Assembly (NCBI GenBank): GCA_024227975.1
Contig: JAAETV010000358.1
Coordinates: 1-13,878, forward strand
Direction of reading: 5' to 3'
DNA from: Actinomycetes bacterium
GTDB lineage: Bacteria; Actinomycetota; Acidimicrobiia; Acidimicrobiales; SZUA-35
DNA length: 13,878 nucleotides
Positions 1 to 7,282 of the stretch are shown piece after piece (the first letter of the stretch is position 1; every line of letters starts with the position of its first letter). The notes under the pieces were generated by a model, which was not told where the DNA came from, made no database searches, and worked only from the letters and a program-made list of their open reading frames with translations. Made by a program: the position numbers and the translations under genes.

Positions 1-1
1 A

Positions 2-154
2 TCCAGCTTCGACTCGAGCCGTACCGAATACTGGGATGAGGACTGGGGGATCTACCGATGCGATACCCAACGCTCCGACTGCGAGCTGGCACAGGCAATC
101 GCCTTCAGCCCGACGAACTTCAACCAGGTCGCCCTCGTCGGCGCAGCGAGATAG
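2..154 (+). CDS. 3' end of an unrecognised gene (partial)
   Basis: One forward frame is open from the window edge to a TAG at 152-154 and gives about 50 residues. Third codon positions are mostly G or C, as in the real genes here, and the peptide is compositionally ordinary: aromatic and acidic near its beginning (EYWDEDWGIYRC), then two cysteines ten residues apart, ending QVALVGAAR. Two other forward frames that begin with ATG at 36 and 58 are Arg/Ser/Pro-rich and look like shadows. The gene converges on the MttB-like gene, with 78 nt between the two stop codons and no convincing terminator there. I do not recognise the family. The cysteine pair would suit an exported protein, but that is a guess. 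The start and most of the protein lie outside the window. Confidence 0.5.
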   Translation, partial: SSFDSSRTEYWDEDWGIYRCDTQRSDCELAQAIAFSPTNFNQVALVGAAR

Positions 155-232
155 CACAGCCGAACACGAATACCGTGCCTTCGCTCACATTCGGCCGAGC
201 CCTAGATCACGGTTTCTCATCACCGGCGGAGC

Positions 233-1783
233 TCAGGCCTCGTCTGACAGATCGAGGCGGATGGGGAATCGGGCGCGAATCGCCTCGTCGGTGCCGGCCG
301 CGATATGTCGAGGCCGGTGCCGGCCGAGTACATCGCCGACCATTTCATGAGCTGTCTGGCGGGCGTCCTTGGCCCCGGCATCCAACCAGTTGTTCGGTGC
401 TTCCCGATCGCCGATGAGGGGATAGAGGTACTCGGACCGCATCAGCTCCAGGGTCTGGTGCGAACCCAGGAAGTGACCAGGGCCCGAAACCACCTCGGCA
501 ATGAGGTCGGCCGACAGCGTCTGCTCGTTGACCTCGATGCCGCGAATGGTGCGGTTGATCGAGCCCATCATGTCGTTGTCGATCACCATCGACTCCAGGG
601 AGCAGGTCAAGAGGCTGGCCAGCATCCCCGCCGATTCGTAGACCAGATTGGCCCCCGCATGGCCGGCCAGGGCGACGTTGAGCCCCTTCTCATAGCCGGC
701 CTGGTTGTCGGGGACCTTGGCGTCGGCCATCCCCGCCGCCACCCCTGATGGCAGTCCCAGCCAGTTTGTCACCTGGGCGGCCGCGGCGTTGAGCACACCC
801 TCCTCGCCCGAGCCGCCACTCATGGCTCCAGTCCGAAGATCGGAGACGAAGGGCCACAGCCCCATGACACAAGGGTGGCCGGGCCGGAACAGGTTGACCG
901 TGGTGAGAGCGGCCAAGCACTCGGCCAGGGCCTGGGCCAACGAACCGGCCAGAGCGGCCGGCGAGGTCGCCCCGGCCTGGCCGGCCGACAACAAGTTGAT
1001 GGGCATGCCCGTCTTGACCTGGGCCACCATACAGTGAGCCGACTCCTCGGCGAAGCGCATCGGAGGCACGACGAAGGTGTTGTTGGCGACGATGAAAGGG
1101 CGTCGGGCGAAACGCCCGGGCCCGCCGGCGGCCAGATCGAACATCTCGGCCGCCTCGTAGACATGGGCCGGGTCGAAGAACGATGTGCCTCCCGGCTTGG
1201 TCGTCCCGGCCATGACCGCATAGGCCGTTGTCAGGTCGAGCTCTCGGGAGTCCTCGATATCGCCAGCCACCACCGTACGGACGAAGAAATGGATGTTGTC
1301 GAGCGTGTCAACGAGACGGGCGCAATCGTAGAGATCGCGGGCGGTGGATTGGCGAAAGGTGTTGGTCTCATGTTCAAGCATGAACACCGCAGCCCCGGCC
1401 GTGCCGAAGTGGACCTTGGTCCCACCGACCTCGATCGATCGATCGTCGTCGAATCCATGCCAGATCCAGTCCTTGGCCGCGGTGTCGATGGCCCGCTCTA
1501 CCACCCCTCGGGGGTAGTGGAGGCGGCCTTCATCATCGAGCCATCCTCCGGCCTCGGTGACTACCTCGATGAACTCGGTGATCGGTGACCCCATACCCAC
1601 CGTCTCCAACAGGAGTAGGGCGGTGTCGTAGACCTGCTGCATTGCCGATTCAGTCAGGGGGCTGAATCGGCCCCCAGGGAGGCCGGGCCACACCGGACGG
1701 GTCGCTGTCGTAGCCGGTGCCTGGTGATTGGCGATCCGGGCCGCTCGTCCGCCTGAGCGTCGCCGTCGAGACTCTTCGGTCAT
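233..1783 (-). CDS. MttB-family (trimethylamine methyltransferase-like) protein, pyrrolysine-less
   Basis: This 516-residue protein belongs to the MttB superfamily, whose members move a methyl group from a quaternary or tertiary amine to the cobalt of a corrinoid protein. The N-terminus is Arg-rich (EESRRRRSGGRAAR), which I have seen in aerobic MttB-like proteins. Family-like stretches follow: HFGTAGAAVFMLEHE, FFVRTVVAGD, GGTSFFDPAHVYEA and, near the C-terminus, GPGHFLGSHQTLELMRSEYLYP. The frame is open throughout, so there is no in-frame amber codon for pyrrolysine. This puts it with the non-Pyl branch, whose characterised members use glycine betaine, proline betaine, carnitine or similar betaines. 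The start is an ATG with AGGAGGA ten bases upstream (1794-1800). It lies 40 nt behind the FAD/GcvT dehydrogenase in the same operon, so an N-methylated amine substrate is likely. No corrinoid protein or corrinoid:folate methyltransferase is in the window. The exact substrate is unknown. Confidence 0.85.
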   Translation of the reverse strand: MTEESRRRRSGGRAARIANHQAPATTATRPVWPGLPGGRFSPLTESAMQQVYDTALLLLETVGMGSPITEFIEVVTEAGGWLDDEGRLHYPRGVVERAIDTAAKDWIWHGFDDDRSIEVGGTKVHFGTAGAAVFMLEHETNTFRQSTARDLYDCARLVDTLDNIHFFVRTVVAGDIEDSRELDLTTAYAVMAGTTKPGGTSFFDPAHVYEAAEMFDLAAGGPGRFARRPFIVANNTFVVPPMRFAEESAHCMVAQVKTGMPINLLSAGQAGATSPAALAGSLAQALAECLAALTTVNLFRPGHPCVMGLWPFVSDLRTGAMSGGSGEEGVLNAAAAQVTNWLGLPSGVAAGMADAKVPDNQAGYEKGLNVALAGHAGANLVYESAGMLASLLTCSLESMVIDNDMMGSINRTIRGIEVNEQTLSADLIAEVVSGPGHFLGSHQTLELMRSEYLYPLIGDREAPNNWLDAGAKDARQTAHEMVGDVLGRHRPRHIAAGTDEAIRARFPIRLDLSDEA

Positions 1784-1823
1784 CGTGGTCGTGTCCTCCT
1801 CTCACGCCCTGAGGGCGAGGTTG

Positions 1824-4253
1824 TCATCCCCGAAGGGCCAGATTTGCTGGGTCGTAGGCGGGTTCGGTCATCACGGTCGCCATGCGCCGCTCGCCCAGGA
1901 GGTCGAGCTCGAAGGCAGAGCCAGGAGCCTCGAAGGCTGGGTCCACGTAGACGAAGGCCAGGCTCTTGCCAACGGTGTGGCCCCAGGCCCCGCTGGTGGC
2001 TACCCCCATGACCCGGCCGTCGGGGGCGAAGGCGGGCTCATTGCCGCGAACATCATTGTCGGCGGCGTCGACCTCGCAGTACACCAGCACCATCGACAGG
2101 GCGTCGCTCTGATCTCGGCGCTCGATCGTCGGTCCGCGGCCGATGAAGTCGGAGGAGAAATCGACGAAGCGCTCCAAGCGGGCCTCGATCGGAGTGATCT
2201 CGGTCGTGAGCTCACTGCCCCAGGCCTTGTAGCCCTTCTCCAGCCGCATGACGTTCATGGCGTAGCTGCCGAAGTGAACCAGACCATGGGGAGCACCGGC
2301 GGCGACAACTGAGTCGTAGAGCTCGGCCATCCGGTCGATGGGGCAATGGAGCTCCCAGCCCAGCTCGCCAACATAGGAGACGCGCAGGGCGATGCAAGGT
2401 ACTCCGGCCACGGTGATCTCCTGGCCGGTGAGCCACCGGAACGAGTCATTGCCAAGGTCAGCGTCGGTCAAGGGGGCGAGGAGATCGCGGGCTCGGGGCC
2501 CGGTGACCGCTAGCAGTCCCATGGAGTCGGTGACGTCGGCGATGGTCACGTCCTCTCCTGGCTCCATGTGCTGGGTCAGCCAATCGAGGTCGTGGCTCTG
2601 GCCCATGATGGCCGAATTGAGGTAGAAGCGATCCGTAGCGAGGCGGGTGATCGTCATCTCACACTCGATGCCTCCCTGCTCGGTCAGCATGTGGACCAGA
2701 CGGATGCCACCGTCGACGCCCGGGAGCCTGTTGGCCGAAAGCCGATCGAGGAGCGCCCCCGCATCGGACCCCGTCACCTCGAACTTGGCGAAGGCGGTCA
2801 GATCGGCGACACCAACCGCCTTCCGTACCCCTCGCACCTCTGCGGCCACCGCATCGAAGGCGTCGGAGCGGCGGAATGTGTGGTGCTCCGGAGTGCCATC
2901 GGGTGAGAAGTACTGGGGCCGCTCCCAGCCATAGACCTCCTGCCACTGGGCCCCGAGGGCGTCGAGGCGCGTGTAGATGGGGGTGGTCTTCTGGGGTCGC
3001 CCGGCCGGCCGCTGCTCACCCGGGAGCCGGACCTGGTACATCTCGTGGTACTCGTCACGAGCCTTGTCGTAGGCGAAACTCGACTTGGGCCCGGTGTGAC
3101 CGCCGAAGCGGCGAGGGTCCATCCCTCGCACATTGATCTCGGTCTGGCCGTGGACGATCCATTGGGCCAGGTACTTGCCGGCGCCCGGACCCTGAGTAAT
3201 GCCAATGGAGGCCCCATTACAGTGCCAGTAGTTTCGGACGCCAGGGGCCGGACCCAGCAGGTAGCCGGAGTCGGGGGTGTGGGTGATCGGACCCGACACC
3301 ACCTGCTTGATCCCCGCCTCGGCGAAGGCCGGGATCCGCATCATGGCGTAGTGGATGCACTCTTCGAGTACATCGAGATCGGGCTCGGTGAGATGGAAGT
3401 GGAGGTCCCAGTCAATCCCGTCGACTCCGTAGGTCTGGGAGTTGCTCATCTCGTAGGGTCCAACGAGAAGGCCGTTGATCTCGCGGCGGTAATAACATGA
3501 AGCGCGAGGATCGCGCACTACTGGAGGCTCGAAGTCGAGGTCGATCATGGCCTGGAGAGGTTCGGTCACGAGGTATTGGTGGATGACCGAGACAATGGGT
3601 ACGTCGAGGCCGATCATGGCCCCCAACTGGGGGGCGTAGTGGCCGGCGGCGTTGACGACTTGCTCGGCCCTGATCGTGCCCTTGTCGGTGATGACATCCC
3701 AGCGGCCGTCGGTCAGCTGGTTCATGCCGGTCACGAGGGTGTGACGGTTGATCTCACAGCCCAGTTGGCGGGCCCCTTTTGCCATGGCGTTGGTGCAGCT
3801 CGTCGGGTCGGTCCAGCCGTCGGCCGGGGTATGGAAGCCGAGCACGACATCGTCGAGCTCGAGCAGGGGATGGAGCTGGGCGATCTCGGCCGGTGAGATG
3901 AGGTGCGACTCGATACCGACCTGAGTCAGCATGGCGTGGACGTATCGGTGCCAGTCGACCTCATCGGGGGTTCGAGCCAGGCGGACGGCGCCACAACCAT
4001 GCCAACCCGCTGACAGTCCCGTCTCCTCCTCGATCGAGGGGTATAGGGCGACGGCCTCCTGGTGGACCTTGGCCATGTTGAGGTCACCGATGAAGTTGGG
4101 AACGAGCCCGGCCGCATGCCAGGTCGAGCCCGAGGTGAGTTCACCCTTTTCCACCAGAACGGTATCGGTCCATCCCTCATGGGCCAGGTAGTAGGCCAGG
4201 CCAACCCCCATGGCTCCACCGCCGATGATGACGCACCGCGCCTCAGTTCTCAT
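1824..4253 (-). CDS. FAD-dependent dimethylglycine/sarcosine dehydrogenase-like protein with C-terminal GcvT domain
   Basis: This 809-residue fusion oxidises an N-methyl group in its FAD domain and passes the one-carbon unit to tetrahydrofolate in its aminomethyltransferase (GcvT) domain. The N-terminus carries the dinucleotide-binding GGGAMGVG (about 11-18) and then TSGSTWHAAGL (about 41-50). The His of WHAAG (about 46) matches the covalent flavin site of dimethylglycine dehydrogenase. The C-terminal half has GcvT features: RVSYVGELGWELH and LEKGYKAWGSELTTEITPIEA. I chose the ATG at 4253 because GGAGG sits five bases upstream (4259-4263). An upstream in-frame GTG at 4280 has no ribosome site and would lie inside the candidate operator. 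It is the first gene of a two-gene operon with the MttB-like methyltransferase and is divergent from an IclR regulator. Dimethylglycine, sarcosine or a related N-methyl amino acid is the likely substrate; sequence alone cannot choose. Confidence 0.87.
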   Translation of the reverse strand: MRTEARCVIIGGGAMGVGLAYYLAHEGWTDTVLVEKGELTSGSTWHAAGLVPNFIGDLNMAKVHQEAVALYPSIEEETGLSAGWHGCGAVRLARTPDEVDWHRYVHAMLTQVGIESHLISPAEIAQLHPLLELDDVVLGFHTPADGWTDPTSCTNAMAKGARQLGCEINRHTLVTGMNQLTDGRWDVITDKGTIRAEQVVNAAGHYAPQLGAMIGLDVPIVSVIHQYLVTEPLQAMIDLDFEPPVVRDPRASCYYRREINGLLVGPYEMSNSQTYGVDGIDWDLHFHLTEPDLDVLEECIHYAMMRIPAFAEAGIKQVVSGPITHTPDSGYLLGPAPGVRNYWHCNGASIGITQGPGAGKYLAQWIVHGQTEINVRGMDPRRFGGHTGPKSSFAYDKARDEYHEMYQVRLPGEQRPAGRPQKTTPIYTRLDALGAQWQEVYGWERPQYFSPDGTPEHHTFRRSDAFDAVAAEVRGVRKAVGVADLTAFAKFEVTGSDAGALLDRLSANRLPGVDGGIRLVHMLTEQGGIECEMTITRLATDRFYLNSAIMGQSHDLDWLTQHMEPGEDVTIADVTDSMGLLAVTGPRARDLLAPLTDADLGNDSFRWLTGQEITVAGVPCIALRVSYVGELGWELHCPIDRMAELYDSVVAAGAPHGLVHFGSYAMNVMRLEKGYKAWGSELTTEITPIEARLERFVDFSSDFIGRGPTIERRDQSDALSMVLVYCEVDAADNDVRGNEPAFAPDGRVMGVATSGAWGHTVGKSLAFVYVDPAFEAPGSAFELDLLGERRMATVMTEPAYDPANLALRG

Positions 4254-4258
4254 AGGCA

Positions 4259-4263
4259 CCTCC
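4259..4263 (-). promoter_or_regulatory. Ribosome binding site that sets the dehydrogenase start
   Basis: The minus strand reads GGAGG followed by TGCCT and the ATG at 4253. This five-base spacing supports 4253 over the GTG at 4280, which has nothing resembling a Shine-Dalgarno sequence in front of it. Confidence 0.7.
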
Positions 4264-4290
4264 AGTGGAGAGTGTTCCACTGAGTGGAAC
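4263..4290. promoter_or_regulatory. Candidate IclR operator: inverted repeat plus an extra half-site
   Basis: GTTCCACT (4274-4281), one G, then AGTGGAAC (4283-4290) form a perfect 8+1+8 inverted repeat. A further copy of the half-site, CAGTGGA (4263-4269), pairs with TCCACTG (4276-4282) across six bases. There are thus three half-sites of alternating orientation in 28 bp. They sit in the 75-nt gap between the divergent dehydrogenase and IclR genes, where a local regulator would act on both. IclR-family sites are commonly short palindromes of this kind. The assignment to this regulator is inference from position. Confidence 0.6.
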
Positions 4291-4328
4291 GTTTCAGATG
4301 TGTTGGATAGACTGTAGCAGAACCCGCT

Positions 4329-5060
4329 ATGAAGACGATCGAACGAGCCTTTGCCGTACTACGGGCACTGGCCGAGCACGACGAGAGCGCCGGGGTTTCC
4401 GAGGTGGCTCGCCGGACCGGTCTGCCCAAGAGCACTACGTCGCGCATCCTGGCCAGCCTGGAGGGGCTCGGCATGGTGGAGCGGCTCGATGACCGATTCG
4501 CCATCGGGCCCGGCCTGGCCACCCTCGCCCACGATGCAACACCGGTCAGCTCACTACGCGACATCGCCCGTCCATACCTGGCCGAGCTAGCCGAATGGGC
4601 GGAAGAGGGGGTGGCACTGGCTGTACCTGACGGTGACGAGATCGTCTATGTCGACACCGTTCAGGTGGTGGCGGTTGTCCAAGTCCAAGACTGGACCGGG
4701 CTGCGTTTTCCGGCTCACACCACCGCCGCCGGGCTGGTTCTCATGGCCCAGTGGCCCGACGCCGAGATCGAACGGTACGGACGCCAGCCGCTGGAGGCCT
4801 TCACCGAGGCCACCATCAAAACGGGAGCCGAACTCGTGACCCGTCTGGCCAAGGTGCGACAGGAGGGCGTGGCCTGGACCGTGGCTGAATTCAGTGGAGA
4901 ACTGAACGGAGTGGCGGCTGTGATCCGCGACGCAACCCAGCACCCAGTGGGAGCCATCAACATCTCGGGTCCCACGTTCCGCTTTCCCACTCCTGGCGAC
5001 AAGGCTGCCGTTGAAGCCCAACTTCGGGCCACCGCCACCCAGATCAGCGAGCGCCTCTAG
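4329..5060 (+). CDS. IclR-family transcriptional regulator
   Basis: This 243-residue protein has the usual size and order of IclR regulators. A winged helix-turn-helix covers about residues 5-60 (KTIERAFAVLRALAE, then VSEVARRTGLPKSTTSRILASLEG as two pieces of the DNA-binding motif). An effector-binding domain covers about 75-243, including GLRFPAHTTAAGLVLMA and the C-terminal HPVGAINISGPTFRF. The ATG at 4329 begins the typical N-terminus, although no strong ribosome site precedes it. It is divergent from the dehydrogenase/methyltransferase operon across 75 nt that hold the candidate operator, so it probably controls that operon and itself. The ligand is likely the amine substrate or a product, but this cannot be seen. 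Its TAG stop begins a short GC-rich palindrome (5058-5071), and it converges on the acyl-CoA dehydrogenase gene. Confidence 0.9.
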   Translation: MKTIERAFAVLRALAEHDESAGVSEVARRTGLPKSTTSRILASLEGLGMVERLDDRFAIGPGLATLAHDATPVSSLRDIARPYLAELAEWAEEGVALAVPDGDEIVYVDTVQVVAVVQVQDWTGLRFPAHTTAAGLVLMAQWPDAEIERYGRQPLEAFTEATIKTGAELVTRLAKVRQEGVAWTVAEFSGELNGVAAVIRDATQHPVGAINISGPTFRFPTPGDKAAVEAQLRATATQISERL

Positions 5061-5071
5061 CCCCGGGGCTA
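5058..5071. other. GC-rich palindrome at the convergent IclR / acyl-CoA dehydrogenase junction
   Basis: TAGCCCC directly followed by GGGGCTA is a perfect 14-bp palindrome that starts at the IclR stop codon. It could form a five-pair stem with a CCGG loop in RNA from either strand, in the 78-nt gap between two converging genes. No T-run follows on either side, so a factor-independent terminator is not supported. It is recorded only as the sole structure I see in this junction. Confidence 0.3.
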
Positions 5072-5138
5072 CATCCGTACCCGACGGGCTCGCCGAGATG
5101 GTGGCACCTCCGGGCCCCTCAACCGCACGGCCAAGGAC

Positions 5139-6260
5139 TCAGCCGCTGGACCCACGGCCCAGTAGCCGGCGGGCCAGGATCACCTTTTGGATTTGGGCCG
5201 GCCCATCGCCGATCTGCCATCCGATGACATCGCGGAGGCGCTGCTCGATCGGCAACTCCTTCGTGTAGCCGTAGTGACCGTGCAGGAGCAGGCATTCGTG
5301 GATGACCTCGACACAGAGCTTGGGGATCCACCACTTCGCCATCGCCCCTTCCACATCGCAGCGCAACCCTTGGTCCTTCAGCCAGAGAACCTTGTAGGCG
5401 AGTAGTCGTGCCGCCTCGATCTTGGTTGCCGCTTCCACGATCGGGAACGAAACACCCTGGAAGCTGGAGAGTGGGGTTCCGAACTGGCTTCTAGCGTTGA
5501 CGTGCTCGATGGTCTCGTCGAGCGTCTGCTGGGCGGCCCCGAGGCACATGAGGGCGATGAAGGCTCGATTGAGATCGAAGAACTCACGGATCATCGGAAA
5601 GGCCCGCTCGTTCCCACCAACCATGCAGGTCTCGGGGATCAGAACATCGTCGAGAAACAGCTGGCCGCGCGGCACCGCACGACAACCCATGTCGTCGTAT
5701 TCGTGGAAGCTGAGGCCGGGGGTGTCACGCCCGATCAAGAAGGCCGAGAGACCGGTCCAGTCAGTGGTCTCGGGGTCTGTACGGGCGAATACGTAGAACA
5801 CGTCGGCGTTCAAGAACGACACCGAGTTCTTCTCACCGTTCAGGAGATAGTGGTCCCCTTGTTTCTCCGCTCGGGTGCGGATGGAACCCATGTCGGATCC
5901 GGCGTCGGGCTCGGTGAGACCGAGGCCGATCATCTGTTCTCCGGATCGGAGTCCCGGAAGCCAGCGGGCTTTCAGTTCGGGGGATGCCTGGGAGATGAAC
6001 TCCCCGAATGTGAAGGGGCCAAGAGCCGGCAGCACGCAGTTGAAGTCGCCGCGAGCGATCTCCTCGGCAACGATTCCCGCCGTGACGAACGAGACGTCGT
6101 CATCGATCTCACCTATCAGCTCGATCACCCTGATGATGCGATCTCGGGGATAGACACCACCGTCACCCTCGGAGTAGTGGGGCAGGAGTTGGGTGAGGGA
6201 GAAGTCGCGCAGCACATCTCGAAAGGTGTCTTCCTCGGGAGTGAACGCGAAGCTCAACAT
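5139..6260 (-). CDS. Acyl-CoA dehydrogenase, possibly cyclohexanecarboxyl-CoA dehydrogenase
   Basis: This 373-residue flavoprotein belongs to the acyl-CoA dehydrogenase superfamily and would introduce an alpha,beta double bond into an acyl-CoA. It has the family substrate/FAD signature GLGLTEPDAGSDMGS (about 112-126), a middle beta domain, NARSQFGTPLSSFQ (about 255-268) and the C-terminal LLHGHYGYTKELPIEQRLRD. The position normally holding the catalytic Glu in short- and medium-chain enzymes (the EGT motif) reads GDGPAQIQ, so Asp352 may be the base. The start is an ATG with GGAGA upstream. It is the last gene on the badH strand, 122 nt after the activase. With BadH and BadI nearby, the simplest role is cyclohexanecarboxyl-CoA to cyclohexene-carboxyl-CoA (the AliB step). 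Substrate assignment rests on context, since the family covers many acyl-CoAs. Confidence 0.85.
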   Translation of the reverse strand: MLSFAFTPEEDTFRDVLRDFSLTQLLPHYSEGDGGVYPRDRIIRVIELIGEIDDDVSFVTAGIVAEEIARGDFNCVLPALGPFTFGEFISQASPELKARWLPGLRSGEQMIGLGLTEPDAGSDMGSIRTRAEKQGDHYLLNGEKNSVSFLNADVFYVFARTDPETTDWTGLSAFLIGRDTPGLSFHEYDDMGCRAVPRGQLFLDDVLIPETCMVGGNERAFPMIREFFDLNRAFIALMCLGAAQQTLDETIEHVNARSQFGTPLSSFQGVSFPIVEAATKIEAARLLAYKVLWLKDQGLRCDVEGAMAKWWIPKLCVEVIHECLLLHGHYGYTKELPIEQRLRDVIGWQIGDGPAQIQKVILARRLLGRGSSG

Positions 6261-6382
6261 CGACTGTCTCCATAGATCCGTTGGACTGCGAGATGGTCCA
6301 CCCTCTGTCCGGGGCCTGTCAAGCGACAGCAGGAAGGAAGGTTCATCGAGGGCTGCCGGTTGTCAGATCGGTCCCGGTCCAC

Positions 6383-7282
6383 TCACCAATCGTTGAGGAT
6401 GGTGATGCCCTGCTGCCGAAAGCTGTCCTCCACCTCGGCCAGTCGCTGGGGCAACAGTGGTGCCAGCCCCAGTCGCGGCTGCGACCCCTGAATGATGTCG
6501 ATCTTCACTTCGCCCATGTCGTGGTAGGAGAGCAGGTGGATGCCCGTCTGCTGTAGCTGCTCGAGCAAAGCGATCACCGCGTCGATGTTGGCGTCGGTGT
6601 CGGTGAAACCCGGAATCAACGGCATGCGGAACTCGACGGGAAGCCCGTTCTCCACCAGGGCGACAGCGTTGGCCAGGATCCTCTCGTGACCCCTCCCGAG
6701 GTGTTCGACGTGTTGCGCGGGATCCATCAGTTTGAGATCGAAATAGATCAGATCGAGCTTGCGCAGGATCGGCAAGCACATGTCGAATGAGAACGTTCCC
6801 GCCGTTTCGATGTTGGTGTGGATCGACTCCGTCCGGCAGAGATCGAGCACCCGATCGAGAAAGCCAGGATGGAGCATCGGCTCACCCCCGGTGAAGGTGA
6901 CGCCACCTCCCGAGCTCACAAAATAGGGGAGGTCGGGCCGGAGCTTCTCCATCAGCTGCTCAGGTGTGAGCGCCTCTCCAATCAGTCGAAGAGCGGTGCT
7001 CGGGCAGGCGCTGACGCAGTGACCGCAGGCCGTGCAGCTGGCCTGATCGATGCGGTAGCTCCCCCGGATGATGGCGTTCTCCTGACAGGCAGTCTCGCAC
7101 TCGAAGTACTCGCAACAGCGATCCCGGTAGAAGGCAACCACCGGCGCATGATCTTGTGACTCGGGGTTCTGACACCAGGGGCAATGCAGGGTACAGCCCT
7201 TCAGGAACACCAGTGAACGGATACCGGGCCCATCGTGCAAGCTGAAGCGCTGGACGTCGAAGACCGGCGCGGTGACTGTCAT
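6383..7282 (-). CDS. Glycyl radical enzyme activating protein (radical SAM)
   Basis: This 299-residue protein installs the glycyl radical on the partner enzyme by reductive cleavage of S-adenosylmethionine. Its N-terminus has the activase pattern VQRFSLHDGPGIRSLVFLKGC, here given as two overlapping motifs, and the radical-SAM cluster C30-x3-C34-x2-C37. A ferredoxin-like insert follows. One cluster is canonical (C83, C86, C89, C93, in SCTACGHCVSACP). The other has the irregular set C56, C57, C62, C66. FTGGEPMLHP (about 130-139) is the SAM-binding GGE motif. The insert matches activases of the dehydratase/eliminase and decarboxylase classes rather than the short pyruvate formate-lyase activase. 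Its ATG overlaps the stop of the glycyl radical enzyme by 4 nt (ATGA), so the two are translationally coupled. It must work anaerobically. Confidence 0.94.
   Translation of the reverse strand: MTVTAPVFDVQRFSLHDGPGIRSLVFLKGCTLHCPWCQNPESQDHAPVVAFYRDRCCEYFECETACQENAIIRGSYRIDQASCTACGHCVSACPSTALRLIGEALTPEQLMEKLRPDLPYFVSSGGGVTFTGGEPMLHPGFLDRVLDLCRTESIHTNIETAGTFSFDMCLPILRKLDLIYFDLKLMDPAQHVEHLGRGHERILANAVALVENGLPVEFRMPLIPGFTDTDANIDAVIALLEQLQQTGIHLLSYHDMGEVKIDIIQGSQPRLGLAPLLPQRLAEVEDSFRQQGITILNDW

Noticed and set aside
1433..1455. CGATCGATCGATCG simple repeat
   Set aside because: It lies inside the MttB-like coding sequence and encodes ordinary residues (DDDRSIE). It is a codon-composition effect.
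875..1588. 237-codon plus-strand frame opposite the MttB-like gene
   Set aside because: It is antisense, Gly/Arg-rich and without a credible start. It is explained by high GC in third codon positions.
233..1783. Pyrrolysine-containing trimethylamine methyltransferase
   Set aside because: There is no in-frame amber codon in the full-length frame, so pyrrolysine is not used here.
1804..1817. Short CGCCCT/AGGGCG palindrome between the dehydrogenase and MttB-like genes
   Set aside because: Its one-base centre makes a poor hairpin, and it lies in a 40-nt gap of an apparent operon, so no function is supported.
6316..6329. CTGTC-AAGC-GACAG hairpin between the activase and acyl-CoA dehydrogenase
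   Set aside because: The stem is only five pairs with no U-run on either strand, which is too weak to call a terminator. The rest of that 122-nt gap shows nothing beyond the downstream ribosome site.
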